Positions 8,182 to 15,233 of a stretch of 17,677 bases of DNA are shown here, piece after piece. A model generated the notes under the pieces. The model made no database searches, was not told where the DNA came from, and worked only from the letters and a program-made list of their open reading frames with translations. This DNA is from UBA1715 sp045599365 (lineage in GTDB: Bacteria > Bacteroidota > Bacteroidia > Bacteroidales > UBA1715): the NCBI GenBank assembly GCA_045599365.1, contig JAZRVS010000039.1, forward strand, positions 1 through 17,677, written 5' to 3'. Position numbers and translations under genes: made by a program. Every line of letters starts with the position of its first letter. Positions within the stretch are counted from its first letter, which is position 1.

Positions 8182-9780
8182 TTAAATACATTCTTCACTT
8201 GTGAGTATGTCCAAATTTATTTGTTTTTGTTTTATTGCCATAATTAAAACTTCCAATTGCATACAATAGCCATTTACTGCAGGAAGTACGTATCCTATAA
8301 ATGTTCCCATCAGTACTGCAAGTGGATACATATCCATAGGAACGCCACAAATAGAAAACATCAATGGCATAACAGCAAATGCACTACCTGGAATTGGCGG
8401 TGCTGCAATTGCAATCACTATGGAACTGAACAATATCAATATGCATGATTCCATTGTAATTGGAATACCAGCAATTTCTGCCAATGACCAAGGTAATAAA
8501 CCTAAGAATATTGCACCCGCTGGCATATAGGTAACAATACCAAGCGGTATGGCAAAATCTACAATTTTGCTGTCAATACCGAATTTATTTTTGCAACAAT
8601 TCAAGTTTTCTGGCAAGGCTGCTATTTGAGAACTTGTTGACAAGTTTATCATCAATGTCTGTAATTGCTTACGGAACAATAGTCTGATAGGCACTTTTGC
8701 AACTAATCTTAATCTAAAGAAAATGTACAGCACTACTACTGCTGACGCAATCAACCAAACTACTGCCATTTTATATATGTTTGAAAGTCCTTCAACTTTT
8801 CCAAAAAATAGGTTACAAACGCCTAAGAAGACCATAAGTGGCAAAAGACGACATACAAGTTCCATCATTTTGTTCACAATATTGGAAACCTCAAGAAAAA
8901 ATGCATTTACTTTTGATACGCTATTGCCTAAAATAAGCATAACAACACCGACAAATATAGCTATCGCAATTACTTGTAAATCGTTATCAACAGTAAAGGG
9001 AACAACCAAATTGTTTGGTATCACATCGAGTATCAATTTTAATAAATCGGCGAAAATGTTACCTGTAGCATTTGCAGATTCGTCTATTCCGTACACAAAA
9101 ACAGCGAACAACGTAAAAATGAAGGCTGAGATAAAATATGTTATCATCATATTTTTTAGCAATGTTGAGCTAACTTTTCCAAAGGAACTAGTACTCCCCA
9201 TACCGCTAATGCCAGTAACAACACCGAGAAAAACAAGTGGTGTTGCCAGAGCTGTCATAACAGCCGTAAGTTTTGCAAACAGTGGTGAAATAATTGTTTC
9301 ATTCACAAATGATGCGGCATTCGGGAATAGATTCAAAATGCCACAAAAAGCAAGTGCCAACAACAATGCAGCTAACATTTTGTATAACATAGCATTGCGC
9401 GATGGCTTCTTTTCTGCGTAAATGGTAACAACATTGTAACTTCCTGAAGAATAATTGTACTTTGGTACAAAATTAAGTTGCGACAACCAGTCGTACATAC
9501 CGAACAATTTCTCGTTCATTTGTAGAGGATCTATTTGATTCCCTTGTTGCGAAAGCGTTATTACAACGTGATTAAACCGATTGACTACACGTACGTGACA
9601 GGCATTTTGTACACCATAAAGATCTTTATAGCGAAGCAACAACTCTTCTATTTGAAGAGACAATTTTGTGGTATTCGTTGCTCGTTTACCAGCAACAACA
9701 CTATATGCATCAACTATTTCTTCGGTAAAGTCACTAATGTTCTCATTTGATAGAATTACCGATTTATCGAAAGCACTCAT
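8182..9780 (-). CDS. Fusion of degenerate RsbW/HATPase-like domain and atypical DAACS (SDF) transporter
   Basis: A 532-residue two-part protein. Residues 1-125 are soluble and resemble an RsbW/SpoIIAB-type fold: LSLQIEELLLRYKDLYG at the N-box position, then two strands and a GMYDWLSQL helix. The N-box Asn after the EE pair and the G1-box D-x-G-x-G are not seen, so ATP binding is doubtful (inference). Residues 130-520 form a sodium:dicarboxylate symporter-family membrane domain. The HP1 signature is STSSQIAALP (381-390), TM7 is IPLGIVTYMPAGAIFLG (411-427), HP2 is PPIPGSAFAVMP (461-472), and TM8 is TFIGYVLPAVNGY (493-505). By eye against GltPh, the NMDGT motif is replaced by YMPAG, and the TM8 Asp394/Arg397/Thr398/Asp405 equivalents are Gly/Leu/Pro/Met; only Asn401 is kept. 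It therefore probably does not move acidic amino acids with Na+ in the usual way. It may carry another substrate or act as a membrane sensor. It heads the five-gene operon. Confidence 0.85.
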   Translation of the reverse strand: MSAFDKSVILSNENISDFTEEIVDAYSVVAGKRATNTTKLSLQIEELLLRYKDLYGVQNACHVRVVNRFNHVVITLSQQGNQIDPLQMNEKLFGMYDWLSQLNFVPKYNYSSGSYNVVTIYAEKKPSRNAMLYKMLAALLLALAFCGILNLFPNAASFVNETIISPLFAKLTAVMTALATPLVFLGVVTGISGMGSTSSFGKVSSTLLKNMMITYFISAFIFTLFAVFVYGIDESANATGNIFADLLKLILDVIPNNLVVPFTVDNDLQVIAIAIFVGVVMLILGNSVSKVNAFFLEVSNIVNKMMELVCRLLPLMVFLGVCNLFFGKVEGLSNIYKMAVVWLIASAVVVLYIFFRLRLVAKVPIRLLFRKQLQTLMINLSTSSQIAALPENLNCCKNKFGIDSKIVDFAIPLGIVTYMPAGAIFLGLLPWSLAEIAGIPITMESCILILFSSIVIAIAAPPIPGSAFAVMPLMFSICGVPMDMYPLAVLMGTFIGYVLPAVNGYCMQLEVLIMAIKQKQINLDILTSEECI

Positions 9781-9801
9781 TTTTACTCAATTCTTTGGAC
9801 G

Positions 9802-9809
9802 CAAATATA
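9802..9809 (-). promoter_or_regulatory. Promoter -7 box of the five-gene operon
   Basis: The minus strand reads TATATTTG, a perfect TAnnTTTG Bacteroidota -7 element, 21 bp upstream of the ATG at 9780. This implies a short leader. No clear TTG is found 19-21 bp upstream. Confidence 0.6.
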
Positions 9810-9901
9810 CTACAATCTTGTCATATAAACAGTAGTACGTAAGTTCAAAATCCATATATAATTTGGAAATTTTATATACTTGTTTGCATAATAACGAAAT
9901 T

Positions 9902-9967
9902 ATGGACCGAGAGGGAGAAGACAAAGAACTGGTACAATTAATTTCTAAAAGAAAAACAAGGATATAA
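9902..9967 (+). pseudogene. Possible remnant of a small gene (two frames)
   Basis: A 21-codon ORF (MDREGEDKELVQLISK...) lies in the 247-bp gap between two minus-strand operons. One frame over, from about 9942, the reading continues as LKEKQGYKWGDKFTWEEIK with a protein-like composition, running on into the 3' end of the peptidase gene. A single frameshift would join them. This could be the relic of a gene or chance. No family is recognised. Confidence 0.2.
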
Positions 9968-10027
9968 ATGGGGAGACAAATTTACATGGGAGGAAATAAA
10001 ACTAAAAAATAGGGCTATAAATTTAGT

Positions 10028-12163
10028 CTATTTATTCTCAATAAATTCATACAAACCAGTCGTATATAAATTGTCAAAGTTGTCGGCATTGTAGATTGAA
10101 ACATGCGAGCCAATTGTTTGACGACTCACCTCAAAATACAAATCCTTAAAAAGAATTGATGGATTTTTGTACAAACATTCTGTTATTGTCGATGTAAAAC
10201 GATTCGACATCCACGTACCTAACACTTCATCGTGAACATCACTTTTGGAAGTTTCCACAGGATTTGCCGCAGTCATACACATTACTCCTGGGTACGAGTC
10301 GCAGTATTGTGCAACGGCACCCGAATGACAGGATTCAATTAGCCATAGCATTTTTCGATATTTTCCTTGCATGGCATTCAAAAGATTGACGAAAACATCG
10401 TTGTTAAACGATTTTTGTGGCTGCTCAAAATTCCAACACAAATCTCCTGTTTTTCCGTTATCGGAACTTCTTCCATGTCCACTCCAAAATACAAGAATAT
10501 TGTCATTTTTCGTTGGATTGATAACTTTTGGCAAGGATTCCGACTTTTGTCCAGTTAAAATTTTCTGTATATCGCTCGGTTTTAGGTCTGAGAGATGATA
10601 GTCTATTTCAATGGCTTTATTATACAAATTTACTCCAGTTGGTTTTACTTTGATAACTCCACGATACGGATTCAAATTATTGTATGCCAAATCGTCCTCA
10701 ATAATCAAAATTATATGCTCATCGTTCCAGCCATTTTGTTTCAAAATGTTGTACATATCGAGCACATCAGCCTGATGGCGATAATTGTACCATTCGCTTG
10801 ATGCCGCGATGAGCAAAGCATAATTGCTTTTATGTTCAGGATATGATATTGATATATTTTTGTTGAATTCCTGAGTTTTTTTCACATCCCAGTTCCAAGC
10901 AGCAAGAGTCGGTAATGTACGGAACGAACCTGACGAAGAATAATAGTTTATTTTGTACAATTCTTCATAAAGATACATCCACCGTGCATAGTACGATTTA
11001 GTAATATTGGTTTGCACTTTCGTATCAAAATCAAGCGCTGAACTTGCTCCACTTATATTGTAAAGTTTTGATTTTTTCCATATTGCATCAATTTCCCGTT
11101 TCAGTCCATCATACGACCACACAAGCAAATCGTCTCCATCGGTTGAAACAATTTGTTTGGTTGACTCATACAAATTAGTTATTTCTGGATGTACATCCAT
11201 ATAGATTCCACTCAGGAATAGCATGGTGAGTGCGTCATAAAATTGACTTTCACCTGCCGTTGACGAACGTAAGTAGCGCATATTATATGCTATCTCGAAT
11301 CCTGAATTTGGATCTGGCACAATTGAAACACCTGTCATGCCATCCAATAGCGATTGTGGATAATTTACAATTCCTGGATCATCAACGATATCCGTATAAA
11401 GTAGGTTTATGGTGTATTTGTCATTACATTTATTATATTCTTCCTGAACGATAGCAACGTCCTTGTAATCGTCCAATGCAAAAATTACCGTTTGTTTATT
11501 TGTTTCAAAGACTTTTTGGACACATTCCTGTAGTTCGCCTTGCTCATACGTTTGGACATTTCTCATATTTAAACCCATTTCCAACGCCTGAAATGGTATC
11601 CAGTCGGAGAATGTTTTTCCATAGGTTGAACTGGAAGCCACAAGAGTAACATCATTGTACAACGACTCCTTTGCCAAAGTAAGTAACAGCTCACATTGTG
11701 TAATATCGGTTTCGCATAAGCTCCAGAAAAAATTTTTCCCAGCATAACCTCTAACCAAATCTGCCGACGAAGCAATTGGTGCAATATGAGTTTTTTTTGT
11801 TTGGGAAAGATTATTGGCAATAATTTCGACATTTGAAGAATGAAGTGGACCAACAACAGCAACGATATCTCTACGATTAGCAATCTGTTTCGACAAGACA
11901 TTCAAATCTTCCGAATTTTCATCATACCATTCTATATCAAGCCTATATTGCTCATCGTTATTTTCTTGAGCACGTTCGACATTTTCATTGAACCATTTTG
12001 CTATATCTTGATAACGTTCGTGCGTATTTTTATCAAATGGCACGATGGCAGCTATTCGTATGGATTTTGTCGCCCTATCAACATCTTTTTTACATGAACT
12101 AAGACTGATAAGCACAACGCAAAACAACAAAATACTATATACCGAAGTTCTAATTTTTCCCAT
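10028..12163 (-). CDS. Lipoprotein fusion: periplasmic-binding (type 1) domain plus legumain-like C13 cysteine peptidase
   Basis: A 711-residue lipoprotein. ATG 12163 gives MGKIRTSVYSILLFC... with lipobox SLSSC (Cys24); the in-frame starts further upstream lack a leader. Residues about 35-430 resemble a type-1 periplasmic binding protein (LivJ/Peripla_BP_6): SIRIAAIVPF, VAVVGPLHSSNVEIIANNLS, THIAPIASSADL, LVASSSTYGK. Residues about 446-700 are a peptidase C13 (legumain) domain: YALLIAASSEWYNYRHQADV, then NPYRGVIKVKPTGVNLY, catalytic His563 in FWSGHG, catalytic Cys612 in LIESCHSGA, then MTAANPVETS and SHVSIYN. All are legumain hallmarks. The dyad looks intact, and the clan CD fold normally cleaves after a specific P1 residue (Asn in legumain); specificity cannot be read here. 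The gene overlaps the upstream BMP-like gene by 14 bp. With Cys24 lipidated it should act outside the cytoplasm. No transporter subunits are nearby, so ligand-controlled proteolysis is an attractive but unproven role. Confidence 0.88.
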   Translation of the reverse strand: MGKIRTSVYSILLFCVVLISLSSCKKDVDRATKSIRIAAIVPFDKNTHERYQDIAKWFNENVERAQENNDEQYRLDIEWYDENSEDLNVLSKQIANRRDIVAVVGPLHSSNVEIIANNLSQTKKTHIAPIASSADLVRGYAGKNFFWSLCETDITQCELLLTLAKESLYNDVTLVASSSTYGKTFSDWIPFQALEMGLNMRNVQTYEQGELQECVQKVFETNKQTVIFALDDYKDVAIVQEEYNKCNDKYTINLLYTDIVDDPGIVNYPQSLLDGMTGVSIVPDPNSGFEIAYNMRYLRSSTAGESQFYDALTMLFLSGIYMDVHPEITNLYESTKQIVSTDGDDLLVWSYDGLKREIDAIWKKSKLYNISGASSALDFDTKVQTNITKSYYARWMYLYEELYKINYYSSSGSFRTLPTLAAWNWDVKKTQEFNKNISISYPEHKSNYALLIAASSEWYNYRHQADVLDMYNILKQNGWNDEHIILIIEDDLAYNNLNPYRGVIKVKPTGVNLYNKAIEIDYHLSDLKPSDIQKILTGQKSESLPKVINPTKNDNILVFWSGHGRSSDNGKTGDLCWNFEQPQKSFNNDVFVNLLNAMQGKYRKMLWLIESCHSGAVAQYCDSYPGVMCMTAANPVETSKSDVHDEVLGTWMSNRFTSTITECLYKNPSILFKDLYFEVSRQTIGSHVSIYNADNFDNLYTTGLYEFIENK

Positions 12164-13220
12164 AAAGATATTGTCGTTCTTTTTCAATAATATCTGTATA
12201 TACGTCCTCTTCAAGCATAAATATGTCCTGAAGATATTCGGTATATGAATAACGAACATAATTGCCATCAAAGCATTCTATTTTGTGTAATGGTAGTTCG
12301 TTCCTATCGTACCAAACGTAAAGAAAATTCGACACCAACGATGTAAAATTTGCATAGACACTATACAACACAAATGGTGTTACTTTTGATATTTCGTTGT
12401 GTACATCTGTTCCCGACATGTAAAATAATTGGTCATCGGTTGTATGTATCATGTCTGTTTCATTATGCAGAAAATAATACAGTAACGGCATATTATTACC
12501 ATTGAATAACGGATATATAAAATTCAAGTCTTTTGGCCTGTTTTTCAATAATTTATACATTTCCTCAAAATCGGAATATCCGCCGTTTGCTTCTTGGCTG
12601 ACATAATCTATAACATACGCTCCATCTGCATATCCCCACATCGCCTGCAAACCAGCGACGAAGCCATCGACACCTGAAAGTATATTTTTGTCTTTGTTGT
12701 TTGCCGCAAGTATATATAATGTTGGATGCGGCTCGTCTTTAAAATTTATGAACAGCTTTGCTGTTACATATCCAGCCCAACAACTTAATCCATACATACT
12801 AATTGAGCGAGTATATACATCATAGCAAGTATCTAATCCTCCAACAAGTAATATTTGAGAGTTAGACGTATTTTTTAAGTGCAATGAATCAATTATTTTA
12901 CCATAATTTTCGTTAGCCAATATCAACAATCTCCGTGAAAAACGATTGGTTGTATCTATTTGCCATTGCTTTATTTTTGTTAGGGCATCGTCCCAATTGG
13001 ACGGAACAACTAAAATTTGGTCAACAGATTTTTCCGAAAAACAAAAATCAGCAACTCCTTGATAAATCATATCGTTATGGCCAAGATCTCCTAATCCATT
13101 TGGATCCATCATAAGCGTGATTTCGCAAATTTCTTTTTCCAGATGATTGTCTTTATCTTTTTGACAACCAGTCAAATACAAAATTGCTATCGAAAGAAAT
13201 ATATGTATAAATCTTTGCAC
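12150..13220 (-). CDS. BMP/PnrA-like substrate-binding lipoprotein
   Basis: A 356-residue lipoprotein with signal MQRFIHIFLSIAILYLTGC (lipobox LTGC, Cys19). The start is GTG at 13220, chosen because it leads directly into the signal peptide and no ATG suits. The body resembles the basic membrane protein (BMP/PnrA/Med) branch of type-1 binding proteins: GLGDLGHNDMIYQGV near residue 42 (compare the family's D-x-S-F-N-x-x-x-x-x-G), LLILANENYG, ILLVGGLDT, and SGVDGFVAGLQA. Family members usually bind nucleosides or similar ligands for ABC import, but no permease or ATPase gene is close. The stop codon lies inside the start region of the binding-protein/legumain gene (14-bp overlap), so the two are translationally coupled and may work as a pair. 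Family assignment is moderate because the similarity is judged by eye. Confidence 0.75.
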   Translation of the reverse strand: MQRFIHIFLSIAILYLTGCQKDKDNHLEKEICEITLMMDPNGLGDLGHNDMIYQGVADFCFSEKSVDQILVVPSNWDDALTKIKQWQIDTTNRFSRRLLILANENYGKIIDSLHLKNTSNSQILLVGGLDTCYDVYTRSISMYGLSCWAGYVTAKLFINFKDEPHPTLYILAANNKDKNILSGVDGFVAGLQAMWGYADGAYVIDYVSQEANGGYSDFEEMYKLLKNRPKDLNFIYPLFNGNNMPLLYYFLHNETDMIHTTDDQLFYMSGTDVHNEISKVTPFVLYSVYANFTSLVSNFLYVWYDRNELPLHKIECFDGNYVRYSYTEYLQDIFMLEEDVYTDIIEKERQYLYGKN

Positions 13221-13245
13221 GTTGAGACTTAAAATAAAGTGTTTA

Positions 13246-13253
13246 CAAATGTA
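13246..13253 (-). promoter_or_regulatory. Promoter -7 box of the BMP/C13 operon
   Basis: The minus strand reads TACATTTG, a perfect TAnnTTTG match, 25 bp upstream of the GTG start and just after the terminator of the preceding gene. This gives the two-gene operon its own transcription start. Confidence 0.6.
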
Positions 13254-13297
13254 AGGTTTTCATAGCAAAAAAGAAAACTCCCGTTGTTTTACCACAA

Positions 13298-13333
13298 AAA
13301 AAGACCATTCCATAGATGTGGAACAGTCTTTTT
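13298..13333 (-). terminator. Rho-independent terminator
   Basis: Outer arms AAAAAGAC (13298-13305) and GTCTTTTT (13326-13333) are perfect complements. Inner arms TTCCA (13308-13312) and TGGAA (13319-13323) close a 6-base loop. On the minus strand the stem is followed by a T-run, 20 bp after the hydrolase stop codon (13354). The A and T tracts on both sides would also let it work on the plus strand. Confidence 0.85.
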
Positions 13334-13353
13334 AATCGTTTATAGCCTAATTG

Positions 13354-14754
13354 CTATTCTTTACACCAATTTGATATTTTTGTGAACATAAGATCCTTAT
13401 AGAAAGAAGATCCATAATCAGAATGGTTTTCATTTTCTTCTTTTTCTTCGGTATAAGAACGTCCGCTTTCAATCAATCGTGTCATCATTTCCGTTGTGTT
13501 GGTAGGAGGAACAACTTTGTCGTTAAAAGTGTAGTAAAATTTATATTCGACATCTGGCAATTTTGGCCAATACGTTTTATTCGTCAAATTGTTCTTTTCT
13601 AGGCATTCCATCAAATTCTTGTAAATGTCACTTTCAGGATCTAATGCTTCTTTCGATAGGAATTGAGAACATTTGATAGGTAATTTTTTGCTACCAGTAA
13701 CCAATTGAGCCATATATTCATTTGATTCGTCAACGGTATACCCCTTACTTACAATTCGAGTCATAAGGTCTGAACCCTTCAATGCTTCGCAGAAATAATC
13801 ATCCATAGTATGTCCATTTCTTTCCATAATTTCTGGGTACGAATAGAACATCGACATTAAAACCATTGGAAGTGCTGCTGGATAATAGTTATCATCATTT
13901 TCATAGTATGTTTGCATCGTTTTAACTGGGTTATAAGGACCGCTTCCGCAACAAACTCTCTTCAAATTCCATTTTTTAACATTGGCGTCGTTCTTTTCTG
14001 CAAAATACATTGCAGAAGCCATTGCAACGGCACCACCTTGCGAATAACCAATTATTGCCATGTCAACATCGCTTTCCAAAGAAGCGTCATATTTGTCTTT
14101 AATGTATTGGATTGCAGCAACAACGGCATCGTAATTATTTTTTGCTATAAGTCTTTCATTCAAATAAGGATGGACATACGAAATTGTTTTTCCATATCCT
14201 AAATAATCTGGAACAATCACCAACATATCCCGAGCAGCGAACGACAACGATGGAATGGCATCGAATGCACCCATGAGCCATGCTCCTGTACTTTGATGTT
14301 CTTTCCAATAGTTAATATCGCAAACTTCTGCATCTTTGCCTTTTGTCCAGTGACAATCCAAAACAATGTTGTCTGGATCAAGATAGTGATCTCCAAATGC
14401 CCAATAATAAGCTAATGCCAAGGTACCCGAAAGTCGTATCGTATTGTTGCGCGCATCAGTTGACGGATAAGAGAATCGAACATATTTGTATTGGACAGCA
14501 ATACCATTATCACCAACCTTTTCTGCTATTTTTTGTTCCAACGCATTATGGTCTGCAAAAAACTGGTCGCGTTCCGACGATGCTTTTTCCAAACTCTCTG
14601 GACCAAAAAGAAAATCTGCGTATTCTTCAGCACTAAAATCTTGTTCTTCAAGTATTTCGTAAGCTACTTCTGGCGTTTTGTCATCATCTTTTTTACACGA
14701 GAAAAACGCTAAAATTGAGAATAAGCCAATGATAAATAAAAAATTCTTTTTCAT
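13354..14754 (-). CDS. Lipoprotein alpha/beta hydrolase (secretory lipase/esterase-like)
   Basis: A 466-residue extracytoplasmic lipoprotein. Start ATG 14754 gives MKKNFLFIIGLFSILAFFSC (lipobox AFFSC, Cys20) followed by KKDDD, typical of Bacteroidales surface or periplasmic lipoproteins. An in-frame start at 14856 would add 34 residues with no function. The hydrolase core has VLDCHWTKG, IVPDYLGYG, the nucleophile elbow IIGYSQGGAVA (Ser238), CCGSGPYNP, candidate acid Asp412 (TFNDKVVPP) and base His444 (NENHSDYG). The cap between them (about 280-400) is long. It is a paralogue of the 4550-5878 hydrolase but is lipid-anchored instead of carrying a T9SS-like tail. Substrate is unknown; an ester or lipid is the usual guess for this architecture. 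It is a single-gene unit with its own promoter and terminator. Confidence 0.87.
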   Translation of the reverse strand: MKKNFLFIIGLFSILAFFSCKKDDDKTPEVAYEILEEQDFSAEEYADFLFGPESLEKASSERDQFFADHNALEQKIAEKVGDNGIAVQYKYVRFSYPSTDARNNTIRLSGTLALAYYWAFGDHYLDPDNIVLDCHWTKGKDAEVCDINYWKEHQSTGAWLMGAFDAIPSLSFAARDMLVIVPDYLGYGKTISYVHPYLNERLIAKNNYDAVVAAIQYIKDKYDASLESDVDMAIIGYSQGGAVAMASAMYFAEKNDANVKKWNLKRVCCGSGPYNPVKTMQTYYENDDNYYPAALPMVLMSMFYSYPEIMERNGHTMDDYFCEALKGSDLMTRIVSKGYTVDESNEYMAQLVTGSKKLPIKCSQFLSKEALDPESDIYKNLMECLEKNNLTNKTYWPKLPDVEYKFYYTFNDKVVPPTNTTEMMTRLIESGRSYTEEKEENENHSDYGSSFYKDLMFTKISNWCKE

Positions 14755-14823
14755 ATTCTTAAAATTATAAACACATATATTTCTTGAGTATTTGATACAT
14801 AATTCATCTCTACAAGATGCACG

Positions 14824-14831
14824 CAAATGTA
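14824..14831 (-). promoter_or_regulatory. Promoter -7 box of the lipoprotein hydrolase gene
   Basis: The minus strand reads TACATTTG (then CG), a perfect TAnnTTTG match. It lies 69 bp upstream of the ATG at 14754, leaving a leader of about 60 bases. The same TACATTTG octamer drives the next operon downstream (13246-13253). Confidence 0.55.
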
Positions 14832-15158
14832 TATATTTTTTTGAAACAATATACACGTTGGTAGCACAATCATTTTGTAATTTGGTATCAGTCGTCAGTT
14901 TTTAATTCAAGAAGCAAGGAGTAAGGTCATTGGCGTTTTTTATGTACGAGAAGATTGTTCTAAATTCTTTTATTTCCGAATAATGCACAACGATAATTCG
15001 TATTTTTTATGGTTAAGAGGTATAACATTCCCAAAATTGATTAGATTTGAAAAAAATCCAATTTGTGCAATTTTTTCGTTACATATTGCCTATAGTTTTT
15101 CTGTTTCTTGTACCCTTCCTTCAAAATAATCTACTGTTATGAAAAATTGTCAGTAGTT

Positions 15159-15176
15159 TGTTTTCTGTAAAAAACA
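15159..15176. promoter_or_regulatory. Upstream imperfect copy of an 18-bp palindrome
   Basis: TGTTTTCTGTAAAAAACA matches the perfect palindrome at 15192-15209 at 16 of 18 positions. The two start 33 bp apart, about three helical turns, which would place bound regulators on the same DNA face. Confidence 0.5.
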
Positions 15177-15188
15177 TTTTGCGCGACA

Positions 15189-15218
15189 TTGTGTTTTTTG
15201 CAAAAAACATTATTTTTG
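15189..15218 (+). promoter_or_regulatory. Promoter of the ATPase gene (-33 TTG, -7 TATTTTTG)
   Basis: TTG at 15189-15191, a 19-bp spacer, then TATTTTTG at 15211-15218: a full match to the Bacteroidota TTG-N19-TAnnTTTG promoter. Transcription should begin about 10 bases before the ATG at 15234, giving a very short leader. Confidence 0.7.
15192..15209. promoter_or_regulatory. Perfect 18-bp palindrome, candidate operator
   Basis: TGTTTTTTGCAAAAAACA is its own reverse complement over all 18 bases. It occupies nearly the whole spacer between the -33 TTG (15189-15191) and the -7 box (15211-15218) of the ATPase promoter, where a bound dimer would block RNA polymerase. Confidence 0.55.
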
Positions 15219-15233
15219 TGAAAAATCTGAAAT

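Larger units (their letters stand above)
14857..15233. other. Divergent non-coding region
   Basis: A 377-bp AT-rich gap between the minus-strand hydrolase and the plus-strand ATPase gene. No gene is supported. It holds a copy of a dispersed motif at 14884-14903, a possible hairpin near 15032-15065 (caaaattgatt / aatccaatttg, imperfect), and the palindrome pair plus promoter described separately at 15159-15218. Confidence 0.6.

Noticed and set aside
8723..9421. A 232-codon open frame on the plus strand
   Set aside because: It is antisense to the well-supported transporter gene, with a Thr/Ser/Lys/Ile-rich translation typical of a shadow frame and no recognisable domain.
9960..10030. Terminator for the binding-protein/legumain operon
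   Set aside because: Only a 7-bp AAATTTA/TAAATTT pair over 30 bp apart with no T-run; not convincing.
14343..14636. Plus-strand open frames within the lipoprotein hydrolase
   Set aside because: Antisense to a gene with an intact catalytic triad and lipoprotein signal.
15030..15066. Hairpin caaaattgatt / aatccaatttg as a terminator or small RNA
   Set aside because: Arms are imperfect with two bulges and very AT-rich; expected by chance in this composition.
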